This document shows positions 1-7,390 of a DNA stretch of 17,524 nucleotides, piece by piece. Below the pieces are notes generated by a model. It searched no databases, was not told the origin of the DNA, and saw only the letters and a program-made list of their open reading frames with translations. Source of the stretch: an uncultured Butyricicoccus sp. (GTDB lineage Bacteria; Bacillota; Clostridia; Oscillospirales; Butyricicoccaceae); the NCBI GenBank assembly GCA_910584935.1, contig CAJUDU010000052.1, positions 1-17,524 of the forward strand. Reading direction: 5' to 3'. Positions within the stretch are counted from its first letter, which is position 1. Every line of letters begins with the position of its first letter. Both the position numbers and the translations under genes were made by a program.

Positions 1-54
1 TTGATTGCTGGCATCTGCAACTTTGACCGCTTAGCTTAATTTCGCAAGAGGTCT
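1..54 (+). mobile_element. Possible right end of an insertion sequence (transposase C-terminus plus terminal repeat)
   Basis: A plus-strand frame open at the window edge reads LIAGICNFDRLA and stops at 37-39. The hydrophobic stretch followed by a short basic tail resembles the C-terminus of many DDE transposases. It is followed at once by TTCGCAAGAGGTCT (41-54), which looks like an IS terminal inverted repeat. The other end lies outside the window, so no matching repeat or target duplication can be verified. This is a weak pattern-based call; it could also be plain intergenic sequence downstream of srlB. Confidence 0.2.
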
Positions 55-74
55 AGTATTGGGAGCGAAATAAA

Positions 75-440
75 TTACGCTTCGATAATTTGGATGACCG
101 TACCCACAGAAAGTTTTGGCATCGGTTTATTTTCAACATAAATGGTGCCTGGCAGTTCCACTTCGGTTTGTCCGCTGAAGTTAATGGTACAATGCCCCAA
201 TCCGGCAAGTGTGACAGGCGCTTCATCGCCGACTGCCGTAATCCGATAAGATTCATTGTCGATTTTCAGCATTTGCCCTGCGCATATTGTCCCTTCGACA
301 GGGTTTACGTCCACCGAATAGCAGTAATCGCGCAATTCTTCTGGTGCGTTGTCGCCAAACAGGATAAACATTCCCGCATCCTGAAATTCATCCACAGAAA
401 TACCCAATGCTTTGACTGTGTTTTTATAAATTGTTTTCAT
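75..440 (-). CDS. srlB: Glucitol/sorbitol-specific PTS enzyme IIA component
   Basis: This is the EIIA-Gut protein (PTSIIA_gutA family), the cytoplasmic phosphocarrier that passes phosphate from HPr to the EIIB domain of SrlE during sorbitol uptake. It has 121 residues, normal for the family (E. coli SrlB is about 123). Family landmarks are ITAVGDEA, LGHCTINFSG and VELPGTIYVE. I start it at the ATG at 440, seven bases after GGAGG, rather than the in-frame TTG at 443. It is the last gene of the operon, 164 bp after srlE, and the gap is filled with repeats. Oddity: the only histidine is His83 (LGHC). At the position where E. coli SrlB has the histidine I remember as its phosphorylation site (His43), this protein has Val43 in YCYSVDVNP. 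The family assignment is firm; full phosphotransfer activity is less certain. Confidence 0.93.
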   Translation of the reverse strand: MKTIYKNTVKALGISVDEFQDAGMFILFGDNAPEELRDYCYSVDVNPVEGTICAGQMLKIDNESYRITAVGDEAPVTLAGLGHCTINFSGQTEVELPGTIYVENKPMPKLSVGTVIQIIEA

Positions 441-457
441 CAAAAGACCTCCATTCT

Positions 458-576
458 CCCGCTTTCTTTGTAAAGAAAGCGGGGCAAAGAAACTTCACTT
501 TTTTCCACGTATCTGCACATCTGCGCTTTTTCATCTTGCCTGCCTCCACAAAGGCAGGGCAAAGAAATTTCAATTT
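458..576. repeat. Two degenerate copies of a hairpin-plus-tail repeat between srlE and srlB
   Basis: Copy 1 is a perfect 12-bp stem with a 2-base loop (CCCGCTTTCTTT at 458-469, AAAGAAAGCGGG at 472-483), followed by GGGCAAAGAAACTTCACTT (482-500). Copy 2 is a 7-bp stem (CCTGCCT at 539-545, AGGCAGG at 552-558) followed by GGGCAAAGAAATTTCAATTT (557-576). The tails match at most positions and are 75 bp apart. Read on the minus strand both encode a peptide like KFLCPAF. This looks like a dispersed genomic repeat that has landed inside the operon. It has no U-tract, so it is not a standard terminator, but it could affect mRNA stability or srlB levels. Confidence 0.7.
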
Positions 577-604
577 ATGTTATCATATTTTTGATTCAAA
601 TCCA

Positions 605-1621
605 TCAGGCATAGAGTCCAAAGCTAGCTGCAAAAGCGAGCAGGACACGAATCCAGCCTGTCAGAAAGCGGGAATACATAACAGACACAACACCGACTTC
701 AATGGTTTCGGTTTCTGCTTCAGCAAGCCCTAAGCCAACCGGGATAAAGTCACATGCACCCTGGCAGTTGATTGCGAACAGTGCAGGCAGTGCCATTTGA
801 GGTGCAATATTCCCTTTGCCGATTTCGGCGCCAACCAATGTACCAACAATCTGTGCAATCACCGCGCCAGGCCCCAACAATGCGGACAAACCTGGGATAG
901 AACAGATAATACCGAGAACAACCAAGCCGAAAATATTACCTGCCAGCGGCGTTAAAATAGAGGCAAACGCATTGCCAAACCCAGAACCGTTGATAATGCC
1001 GATAAGCATGGATACAAATGCCATAAAGGGGAGCAAAGTTGTAATACAGGTTTGGATTGCATCACGTGCCGCCTGATAGAAGGTATTGACGGCTTTGCCC
1101 GCGCCCAAGCCAACTTTTGTGATGATTGATTTCTTTTCCTGCTTTGCAAGGGTTTCAGAAACCTTCATGTCTGCTGTGAATTTCACGTTACCGGGTTTTT
1201 CTTCGGATTTTGTTTCGGGCTGCTGTACCGGTGTTGACGCGGTGCCAGCGGCGGGGGATACTTGGTTTGATGTTACCGCAGATACGTAAATATCTTCTGT
1301 GATAAATTTTGCCATGGGGCCGGATTTGCCAACCGGCATCACATTGATTGTCGGGATACCCTTTTTGGGGTAAATGCCACAGCGGAGCGTGCCACCGCAG
1401 TCAATGATAACCAGTGCAAGTTCTTCTTCCGGACAATTGGTTTTAAAGCCGTTGACCGGAATAAGCCCTGTGAGTTCTACGATTTTTTGCAGGCATTCCG
1501 GTTCTGCGCCGCCGCCTGTGATGTACATAACTTTATTGCGCTGCTCAGTCGGGGTAATGACCAATGGGCCGCCAAAGCCACCTGCGCCGCGTTCTACACG
1601 GATTGAACGGTATTCTGCCAT
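605..1621 (-). CDS. srlE: Glucitol/sorbitol-specific PTS enzyme IIBC component
   Basis: Membrane subunit of the sorbitol PTS transporter, 338 residues, close to E. coli SrlE. The N-terminal EIIB domain (about 1-120) opens with RVERGAGGFGGPL and carries DCGGTLRCGIYPKKGIP with Cys75 and Cys81, one of which accepts phosphate from EIIA. A Ser/Thr/Pro/Glu-rich linker (about 121-165) joins it to the C-terminal EIIC half (about 175-338). That half has several hydrophobic spans and the family blocks LLPFMAFVSMLIGII, LGPGAVIAQIVGTLVG, ALFAINCQGACDFIPVG and YSRFLTGWIRVL. The start ATG follows AAGGAGA by eight to nine bases. srlA ends 30 bp upstream, so the two are co-transcribed, and SrlA supplies the rest of the membrane domain. 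Confidence 0.96.
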   Translation of the reverse strand: MAEYRSIRVERGAGGFGGPLVITPTEQRNKVMYITGGGAEPECLQKIVELTGLIPVNGFKTNCPEEELALVIIDCGGTLRCGIYPKKGIPTINVMPVGKSGPMAKFITEDIYVSAVTSNQVSPAAGTASTPVQQPETKSEEKPGNVKFTADMKVSETLAKQEKKSIITKVGLGAGKAVNTFYQAARDAIQTCITTLLPFMAFVSMLIGIINGSGFGNAFASILTPLAGNIFGLVVLGIICSIPGLSALLGPGAVIAQIVGTLVGAEIGKGNIAPQMALPALFAINCQGACDFIPVGLGLAEAETETIEVGVVSVMYSRFLTGWIRVLLAFAASFGLYA

Positions 1622-1651
1622 TTCTATGTTCTCCTTCCCTATCTCTTTGCC

Positions 1652-2203
1652 TTATTTGGACATTTTCAGCTCACGGCTAAGTTTTATGCCTTGCTGCTTT
1701 TCGACGAATTTGGTGGTAAATTCGGTTGACCAGCCCGAAATAAAGTTCGCGACAAGACCAACCAGCATATACCGTACCGCGAGTGGCGCGGTATCCAGCC
1801 CAAGCGCTGTAATACCATTTGCAATGCCTAGCCAAATGAATAGTTCTGATGCGTTAATATGTGGAAATAACCCATTGTTGGTATGGCAATGGTAAGTTGC
1901 CGATGCGTAATAACTGGGTTTGTAAAACTCTGGCATAAATTTGCCGATGGACAGCCCCATCGGATTGCCCAGCATAAAGCAGCTTACAAACGGCAGTACC
2001 AAATATCGTAACAGTGGGTTGCCTGTGCAGACACGGGCAAGCTTTTCCACCTTGTCATCGCCCGCCAGTGCAATAATTGCGTTCATCAGAGTCAGCAGCA
2101 TCACAATTGTTGGGATAATGCCTGTAACCCAGCTCATAAATTGTTCGCCGCCAAGCGTAAACAGGTTCATAAAACCGGCAGCTAAATCAATAATGAAATC
2201 CAT
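1652..2203 (-). CDS. srlA: Glucitol/sorbitol-specific PTS enzyme IIC component (EIIC2)
   Basis: Integral membrane half of the sorbitol permease (EII-Gut family). It is 183 residues against about 187 for E. coli SrlA, so complete. Recognisable blocks are VTGIIPTIVMLLTLMNAII, GNPLLRYLVLPFV, NPMGLSIGKFMPEFYKPSYY, NNGLFPHINASELFIWLGIA and YMLVGLVANFISGW. Several hydrophobic spans are visible (about 24-48, 68-80, 125-140, 145-160). It forms the translocation channel with the EIIC half of SrlE. The start ATG follows AGGCGG, and gutM ends 15 bp upstream. The tight spacing indicates one mRNA and probable translational coupling. Confidence 0.96.
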   Translation of the reverse strand: MDFIIDLAAGFMNLFTLGGEQFMSWVTGIIPTIVMLLTLMNAIIALAGDDKVEKLARVCTGNPLLRYLVLPFVSCFMLGNPMGLSIGKFMPEFYKPSYYASATYHCHTNNGLFPHINASELFIWLGIANGITALGLDTAPLAVRYMLVGLVANFISGWSTEFTTKFVEKQQGIKLSRELKMSK

Positions 2204-2218
2204 AATGTTCCGCCTTTC

Positions 2219-2671
2219 TTAGTTCTCTTTTGCTTTTTTCTGAAAGATACCCGCAAGGGAGCTGCCAGCTCGCTGGAAGGGGGATGGCGGCTGTACAATT
2301 TCCTCGCCGGCAATAAATTTGTTATATGTGTTTGAGGCATCCAGAATTGCTTTGCCCAGGTTTTTGTGGCAGCGCGGCAAATCCGCCTGCCCAAGGCTGC
2401 CAATATGCTTGCCAGTGAACCCCGGTAATGGTTTGACCCGTGCAAAGCAGGTGATGCCTTCCAGCTTCCGGCTTTCCCGAATATACCCCTTTTCATCCAG
2501 CAGGAACATTACAATTGCTCCCGCATGGAAACCGCCTGATTTCCGTCCGCAGGCAACACGCCCTTGCCGCCGCAGCTTGATAAATTCATTTGAAAAGTGT
2601 TTCATTTGTATGCTGCTAAGCAGTGCCTGTAAAACAAACACGATAGCAAGCGCAAGACCTAACCTGAACAT
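2219..2671 (-). CDS. gutM: GutM-family glucitol operon activator protein
   Basis: Member of the GutM family (glucitol operon activator), which in E. coli is an accessory positive regulator of the sorbitol genes. The 150-residue protein begins with a hydrophobic segment (FRLGLALAIVFVLQALLSS) that would anchor it to the membrane. The family-typical region follows: FSNEFIKLRRQGRVACGRK, FHAGAIVMFLLDEKG and the LEGITCFARVKPL segment. It is about 30 residues longer than E. coli GutM through a basic C-terminal tail. I chose the ATG at 2671; an in-frame TTG at 2674 is also possible. The AAGGAGG site overlaps the stop codon of the upstream regulator (TAAGGAGG), which implies translational coupling. 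How it acts biochemically is not visible here. Confidence 0.9.
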   Translation of the reverse strand: MFRLGLALAIVFVLQALLSSIQMKHFSNEFIKLRRQGRVACGRKSGGFHAGAIVMFLLDEKGYIRESRKLEGITCFARVKPLPGFTGKHIGSLGQADLPRCHKNLGKAILDASNTYNKFIAGEEIVQPPSPFQRAGSSLAGIFQKKAKEN

Positions 2672-2686
2672 CAATGATATGCCTCC

Positions 2687-4588
2687 TTATTTGCCAGCCT
2701 GCCGGTATAGCGCCCGCAGCAGTGCCTGAAATGTATCTGCTGCCGCAATCTTATCCAGTATGCCAGCGTCCTGTACGATGCTGATAATTTCATCATATAC
2801 TCGTATCAGCAAACCATCCTCATGCCCTTGCTGCGCAGGCAGCCCGAGCATAAATATCACCCTGATATCATGGTTTTGATAATGGATTGGCGCAGGGGAT
2901 ACACCAACCGCCAGCACCAGTTTATCCCCAGCATATTGGATGCTGTGCGGGATCGCTGCCGCATGACCAAAAACCATTGTACCTTTCTTTTCCCGGTCGC
3001 GCAGGCGTTCGGGGAACCCTGCATCCACCTGTCCATCTGCCGCTAATTTTTCTGCCATACTGCTGACAGCCTCGTCATAGGTTTCCGCTTCCAGCACAAA
3101 GAACCGGCTCTCATCGAGCAGCCCATTCATCACAAACCAGTTGTTATCCAGCATCGGGATATCCACCTGATCCCAATAACGCGCTTTTTCAATTTTATGC
3201 AGCAGTTCTTGTTCATTGAGAATTTCATGAATGCGGATGACAGGGCGGTCACAAGGGCAAGGCAAATCTACAGTTGTTAGTACCATATCATAACCATTAA
3301 GGATTTCCCGGCTAACTTTTTCATCTGCAAATAAATCCAATTCGGCTGAGCTGTCCAGCACCCGCCGCAGCTGCACGGCGACCAGCCGTGCGGTGACTCG
3401 TCCTGTGCCGCAAACCACAGCTGCCCGAAAATGTTTTTGCTTCAAATCCTGTTCTTCCAGGAATACCCCAAAATAAGACGCCAAATAGCCGCGTTCATCT
3501 TTAGTAACGTCCATGCCATATTCGGTTTGGATGACTTTTGCCGCAACGCCAGCCATTTTCCAAGCAAGCGGATATTTTTCCTGCAAATCCTCCAGCAGCG
3601 GGTTTTTCAGCGGCACATGATAACGCAGCCGGTTGAGCATAAACATCATGTGGTATAAAAATTCTTCCGTAAACGCACTGCTTTCAATCCGGATATCCAT
3701 TTCGGTTTGGATTTGCCGCAGCACTTTGCCCATCAATTCGCGCACGGTTTCATCAAGCGGGATTGACTGTAAATCCTGCACATCTGCCGGTGTGCGCATA
3801 CCGATGATTGGCAGCAGAGCAAATAATTTTTCTTCCACAGGGATTTCTACCCGCAAAAGTTCCGCAATCCGTTCGAGCAGCGCGTTGACGGCGGCAAATT
3901 CCGGACGGGCTGTCAGGTTATAAAAATGGGCGGACAATGTGCCGATATAATGCCCGGTTAAAAAACGGTCAAGCATCAGAGTGACAAATTGTTCAAATGT
4001 CGCCTGCACACTTTTTTCAAACCCGGCGAGGTGCGCGGTAATGATTTGGGCAATTTCCACATCCATTGGATAATCCTGATAAATCGCGGTATTATCCAGC
4101 ACATAACGGCGGATATCACTTTCACTGCCATGCAGGGATAAGCCTTTGCCGGTTTTGCCCATTACAGATAGCCGGTAGGGTTCCAGTTCTGTGCGCAGTT
4201 TTTTGAGATCACCCATCAGTGTTGTGCGCCCGACATTCATTTCATATGCGAGTTCATCGGTTAAAACTGGGCGTTCGGCACGCATTAACTTGCCGAAAAT
4301 GTAATCCAGCCGGTTGCGCGGGGAATTTAGGAATGGTGCGGTATGGGACAAGCGGTCAAATGCTTTTTGGAACTGCACCTGGTCAAAGATACGCAATGTA
4401 TACCGCCCTTGGGTGCCTTCAATTGCAGCACTGCCATGCAGCAGCCCATTCAGCGCTTTGATATCGTTGCGGATTGTCCGTTCACTGACTTCCAGCCGGG
4501 AAGCCAGCGCATTGACTGAAAGAACAGGGGTTTTGCAAAAAAGCTGGAGCAGGTTTGCGGTGCGGTTGTCGTGGAACAAGCTGTTCAT
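2687..4588 (-). CDS. PRD-domain transcriptional regulator with EIIB and EIIA domains (MtlR/LicR type), sorbitol operon
   Basis: DNA-binding activator of the MtlR/LicR/GutR type, 633 residues. In order: an N-terminal winged helix (about 10-60, LASRLEVSERTIRNDIKALN), a second HTH (about 105-140, LTDELAYEMNVGRTTLMGDL), two PRD domains (about 180-290 and 295-395), a gatB-like EIIB domain with Cys393 in VVCGTGRVTA, and a fructose-type EIIA domain with His548 in AAAIPHS. These sites are normally phosphorylated by HPr or EII proteins and report sorbitol availability. The second PRD histidines appear replaced (Pro260, Tyr372), so control may rest on the EIIB and EIIA sites. I start at the ATG at 4588, which has AAGGGGGG ahead of it; an upstream ATG at 4615 has no ribosome binding site. 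srlD ends 32 bp upstream. It is a DNA-binding type rather than a BglG antiterminator because it has HTH domains and no RNA-binding domain. Confidence 0.92.
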   Translation of the reverse strand: MNSLFHDNRTANLLQLFCKTPVLSVNALASRLEVSERTIRNDIKALNGLLHGSAAIEGTQGRYTLRIFDQVQFQKAFDRLSHTAPFLNSPRNRLDYIFGKLMRAERPVLTDELAYEMNVGRTTLMGDLKKLRTELEPYRLSVMGKTGKGLSLHGSESDIRRYVLDNTAIYQDYPMDVEIAQIITAHLAGFEKSVQATFEQFVTLMLDRFLTGHYIGTLSAHFYNLTARPEFAAVNALLERIAELLRVEIPVEEKLFALLPIIGMRTPADVQDLQSIPLDETVRELMGKVLRQIQTEMDIRIESSAFTEEFLYHMMFMLNRLRYHVPLKNPLLEDLQEKYPLAWKMAGVAAKVIQTEYGMDVTKDERGYLASYFGVFLEEQDLKQKHFRAAVVCGTGRVTARLVAVQLRRVLDSSAELDLFADEKVSREILNGYDMVLTTVDLPCPCDRPVIRIHEILNEQELLHKIEKARYWDQVDIPMLDNNWFVMNGLLDESRFFVLEAETYDEAVSSMAEKLAADGQVDAGFPERLRDREKKGTMVFGHAAAIPHSIQYAGDKLVLAVGVSPAPIHYQNHDIRVIFMLGLPAQQGHEDGLLIRVYDEIISIVQDAGILDKIAAADTFQALLRALYRQAGK

Positions 4589-4620
4589 GCCAATGCTTCC
4601 CCCCTTTCTTTCCATTCAAA

Positions 4621-5427
4621 TTAGCCGCGGGATTTGCCGCCGGAAATATTGACGGTTGTGCCCGCAATATAGCTTGCGCGGTCAGATACCAGGTATGCAA
4701 CCAAATCGCCGACTTCATCTAATTTGCCATCGCGCCCCATCGGAATTACTTTGCTGTAATCGGTGGATAAATCCTCCGGTTTGCAGCCGCGGGTGTAGGC
4801 AAGGGCTTCATTATATGCCGCGGTGCGCAGCCCGGTAGCTTCCATAATGCCAGGGGCACACGCCAACACACGGATATGATATTTGCCAAGTTCCTTTGCC
4901 CACGAGCGGGTAAAGCTATCCACAGCGCCTTTGGTGGCGGAATAAGCTGATTGCCCTTGTGAGCCTTCCTTGCCCGATTCCGAGGACATATTGACGATCA
5001 CGCCGCCGCCCTGTTTAAGCATTTGTCGCGCGCATGCCTGTGCGCATAAGAATACGCCTTTAACATTGACCGCAAACATTTTTCCAAACGATTCTTCATC
5101 CAGTTCATATTGTGGCTTTTCGCCAGCGACATCGACCAGCAGCCGCGGCAGGTTAATACCTGCATTGTTGACCAGCGCGTCAATCCGCCCAAATTTGGCA
5201 ACCACAGCATCCGCCATAGCCTGCACGCTGTTTTTATCGGTTACATTGCACTGGACGCAGTATGCGCCTTCCAGTTCACTGCCGGTTTCCACATTCATAT
5301 CCGCAATCACGGCGTTTGCGCCAACCGCCAGCAGCGCGTCTGCCACGTGTCTGCCAATCCCGGAAGCGCCCCCTGTTACAATCACTGTTTTCCCTTCAAG
5401 TGCCAACCAGTTCTGATTCATTGCCAT
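4621..5427 (-). CDS. srlD: Sorbitol-6-phosphate 2-dehydrogenase (SDR family)
   Basis: Cytoplasmic short-chain dehydrogenase that oxidises D-sorbitol 6-phosphate, made by the PTS, to D-fructose 6-phosphate with NAD+. It has 268 residues. Visible SDR features are the cofactor loop TGGASGIG (18-25), the acidic Asp43 after beta-2 that favours NAD over NADP, NNAG (87-90), the structural Asn121, and the catalytic set Ser149, Tyr162, Lys166 (YSATK). The C-terminal ISGGKSRG ending is typical of Firmicutes sorbitol-6-phosphate dehydrogenases. It is the first gene of the operon, preceded by AAGGAGG four bases before the ATG at 5427; an in-frame ATG at 5421 is an alternative. A leader of about 240 nt separates it from the promoter. 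Confidence 0.94.
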   Translation of the reverse strand: MAMNQNWLALEGKTVIVTGGASGIGRHVADALLAVGANAVIADMNVETGSELEGAYCVQCNVTDKNSVQAMADAVVAKFGRIDALVNNAGINLPRLLVDVAGEKPQYELDEESFGKMFAVNVKGVFLCAQACARQMLKQGGGVIVNMSSESGKEGSQGQSAYSATKGAVDSFTRSWAKELGKYHIRVLACAPGIMEATGLRTAAYNEALAYTRGCKPEDLSTDYSKVIPMGRDGKLDEVGDLVAYLVSDRASYIAGTTVNISGGKSRG

Positions 5428-5448
5428 ATTTCCTCCTTATGAAGTCCC

Positions 5449-5463
5449 CCGCTTTGCCGGGGT
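5449..5463. repeat. Short GC hairpin in the srlD leader
   Basis: The sequence around 5446-5463 contains CCCCG and CGGGG arms around a 6-base loop, just upstream of the srlD ribosome binding site. It resembles a shortened form of the 458-483 repeat (CCCGCTTT core, then GGGG and a TTC..TTTG tail). No U-tract follows, so it is not a terminator. It may be a third decayed copy of that repeat or a leader hairpin near the ribosome binding site. Confidence 0.35.
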
Positions 5464-5636
5464 TCCTTTGATGGCTCTATTGTACCGTCTTGCGGCACAA
5501 ATTTTAATGCCACCTTTTTCGCCCTGGTGGAAACGGGCTGGTACACTGCTTTTCCGTCGGCGTGAAATTTACCGGCATATTGTATGCTTTATTATGTTCT
5601 ATGCTTTAAATTTTGTTTATTTCCCATAATTTTCGC

Positions 5637-5666
5637 AAACTTTAATAAAATATTTTATTAAAGTTT
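5637..5666. promoter_or_regulatory. Perfect 30-bp palindrome, candidate operator of the sorbitol operon
   Basis: The half AAACTTTAATAAAAT is followed by its exact reverse complement with no spacer, giving a 30-bp perfect dyad. It begins about 6 bases downstream of the -10 box of the srl promoter, so it covers roughly +1 to +30 of the transcript. That is the classic position for a repressor operator. It could also form an AT-only hairpin at the mRNA 5' end. It does not match cre, Rex or CodY consensus sequences as I know them. The cognate protein is unknown. Confidence 0.7.
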
Positions 5667-5671
5667 ATATC

Positions 5672-5699
5672 ATTATACCCTACCTGCCCAGATTGTCAA
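5672..5699 (-). promoter_or_regulatory. Sigma-A promoter of the sorbitol operon
   Basis: On the minus strand the -35 box TTGACA (5694-5699) and the -10 box TATAAT (5672-5677) both match consensus exactly, with a 16-bp spacer. Transcription would start near 5665 and run into srlD. A consensus promoter on a catabolic operon suggests control mainly by repression at the adjacent palindrome, in addition to the PRD regulator. Confidence 0.8.
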
Positions 5700-5728
5700 G
5701 CAGGCAAGTCGAATAAACTTTGTCTTAT

Positions 5729-5752
5729 GTTTTCGGGTAAAATCACGAAAAC
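5729..5752. repeat. Inverted repeat upstream of the recombinase leader ORF
   Basis: GTTTTCG (5729-5735) and CGAAAAC (5746-5752) form a 7-bp inverted repeat with a 10-base loop. It lies in the 115 bp between the srl promoter and the small ORF at 5814. It may be an operator for the recombinase transcript. I see no convincing -35/-10 pair for the plus strand here. Confidence 0.35.
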
Positions 5753-5813
5753 GGCTCTACCGGACAACCTTTCCCGCATAGGATAGTGCAGAAAGGGCAG
5801 GTGAAACAGCCAT

Positions 5814-5900
5814 ATGAAAAACATTTATAAACATGGCACGCCGGATCAACAGGCATTCATCCAAAAATGGATACAGCTACTCAAGGGGCAGCAAGCATGA
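5814..5900 (+). CDS. 28-residue ORF translationally coupled to the serine recombinase
   Basis: A short open frame MKNIYKHGTPDQQAFIQ continuing to 28 residues. Its TGA stop (5898-5900) overlaps the ATG of the recombinase at 5897 in an ATGA arrangement. A purine-rich site (AAAGGGCAGGTG) lies about 10 bases upstream of its ATG. The peptide is mildly basic and helical-looking, and I do not recognise a family. The overlap suggests a leader peptide that couples or limits recombinase translation. It could still be a chance frame. Confidence 0.45.
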   Translation: MKNIYKHGTPDQQAFIQKWIQLLKGQQA

Positions 5901-7390
5901 AAGCTGCGATTTATTGCCGTTTATCTGAGGAAGATAAAGAGAAATCCGGCAGCGACAGCGGCAGCATCCGCAACCAAAAAACTATGCTGCTGCAATATGC
6001 CGCCGCCCAGGATTGGGAGATTTATGATATTTACAGTGATGATGATTATGCTGGAGCTGACCGGGGACGCCCTGCATTCAACCGTTTGCTGCAAGACGCA
6101 AAAGCGCGCCGATTTGATATTGTGCTGTGCAAAACCCAATCGCGGTTTACCCGTGAAATGGAGTTGGTGGAAAAATATATCCATGGGTTATTCCCAGCAT
6201 GGGGCATTCGGTTTGTCAGCATTGTTGACCATGCTGACACTGAAAATCAAGGCAATAAAAAAGCCCGTCAGATTAACGGGTTGGTCAATGAATGGTATTT
6301 AGAAGATATGTCCGAAAATATCCGCAGTGTGTTAACCAGCCGCAGGCAAAATGGGCTGCATATTGGGGCATTTGCGCTTTATGGTTACCGCAAAGACCCG
6401 GAACATAAAGGGCATTTGCTGATTGATGAACCAGCAGCAGCGGTTGTCCGGCAAATTTTCATATGGTTTTCGGAAGGTTATGGGAAAACCGCCATTGCAA
6501 AAATGCTCAATGACCAAGGTATCCCTAATCCTTCGGCATATAAGCGGCAGCAAGGTTTGCAATATCATGCGCCGGGGCAAGGCACACTGTGGCGGTATGC
6601 AACAATTTCCGCCATGCTGGCGAATGAAATGTATATTGGCAATCTGGTGCAGGGCAGGTATGGCAGTATTTCCTATAAGACCAAACAGAACCGCCCCCGT
6701 CCCAAAAGCGAATGGTACATTACAAAGGGCGCCCATGAACCCATTATCAACCGTGCATTATGGGATAAGGTACAATCGCGGCTTTCTCAGCGCAGCAAGC
6801 CTTTTGCGAGCGGCAAAATCGGACTGTTTGCGGGCAAGGTACGCTGTGCGGGCTGTGGTTATGTGATGCGTTCCAGTAAAAGCCATGACAGGCAGTATCT
6901 AAGGTGTCCAAGCCGGATGGTGTCTAAAACGGCTTGCGCGGGCGCATTGATTGCCGTCCAGCGGCTGGAACAACTGGTACTTGCACAAATGCAGCAGTTA
7001 TGTAGCGAATTGCTGGACAAGGATATGATTTATCGTTCTGGGCACAAGGAACAGGAACAATGCCTTGCCTTGCGTGCCAGTTGTGAGAAACAGCTTGCCG
7101 AACGACAGCAAGCCTTACGTGCCCTTTATCTGGACAGGGCAAAAGGGCTGCTTACCGCAGATGATGCCGCCGCGCTGGCAAAAGGATTTGCCGCTGAAAA
7201 AAACCGCTTAGAACAGCAAATGCAAGCCATAGACGCACAGCTTGCCGCATTTACCGAAGAAATCCAACCCGCACCATTCCCCCAGCAGCTATCGCGCAAA
7301 ATGGTAGAAACCTTTATTGCACATATTTTTGTGGGCAAACGCATTGCGGGCAGCCAGGATATTCCGATTGAAATCCATTGGGATTTTTAA
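5897..7390 (+). CDS. Large serine recombinase (resolvase/invertase N-terminal, recombinase and zinc-ribbon domains)
   Basis: Site-specific DNA recombinase of the large serine family, 497 residues. The N-terminal catalytic domain (about 3-150) has the nucleophile Ser10 in YCRLSEED, SRFTRE near 82, and the family Arg residues. It is followed by the recombinase domain (about 155-300), a zinc ribbon with Cys317, Cys320, Cys337 and Cys347, and a helical segment (about 385-455) likely to form the coiled coil that controls synapsis. The C-terminus IEIHWDF is typical and complete. I start at the ATG at 5897 because AAGGGG lies eight bases upstream and MKAAIYCRLS is the usual family start; the in-frame ATG at 5867 lies inside the upstream small ORF. 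Base composition resembles the host genes, so this is either a long-resident element remnant or a domesticated enzyme. No phage or transposon cargo genes adjoin it. Confidence 0.93.
   Translation: MKAAIYCRLSEEDKEKSGSDSGSIRNQKTMLLQYAAAQDWEIYDIYSDDDYAGADRGRPAFNRLLQDAKARRFDIVLCKTQSRFTREMELVEKYIHGLFPAWGIRFVSIVDHADTENQGNKKARQINGLVNEWYLEDMSENIRSVLTSRRQNGLHIGAFALYGYRKDPEHKGHLLIDEPAAAVVRQIFIWFSEGYGKTAIAKMLNDQGIPNPSAYKRQQGLQYHAPGQGTLWRYATISAMLANEMYIGNLVQGRYGSISYKTKQNRPRPKSEWYITKGAHEPIINRALWDKVQSRLSQRSKPFASGKIGLFAGKVRCAGCGYVMRSSKSHDRQYLRCPSRMVSKTACAGALIAVQRLEQLVLAQMQQLCSELLDKDMIYRSGHKEQEQCLALRASCEKQLAERQQALRALYLDRAKGLLTADDAAALAKGFAAEKNRLEQQMQAIDAQLAAFTEEIQPAPFPQQLSRKMVETFIAHIFVGKRIAGSQDIPIEIHWDF

Noticed and set aside
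424..534. A 36-codon minus-strand ORF with a GGAGG site overlapping the srlB start.
   Set aside because: It lies entirely over the hairpin repeats, and its peptide follows from the repeat sequence. Kept as part of the repeat finding rather than called as a gene.
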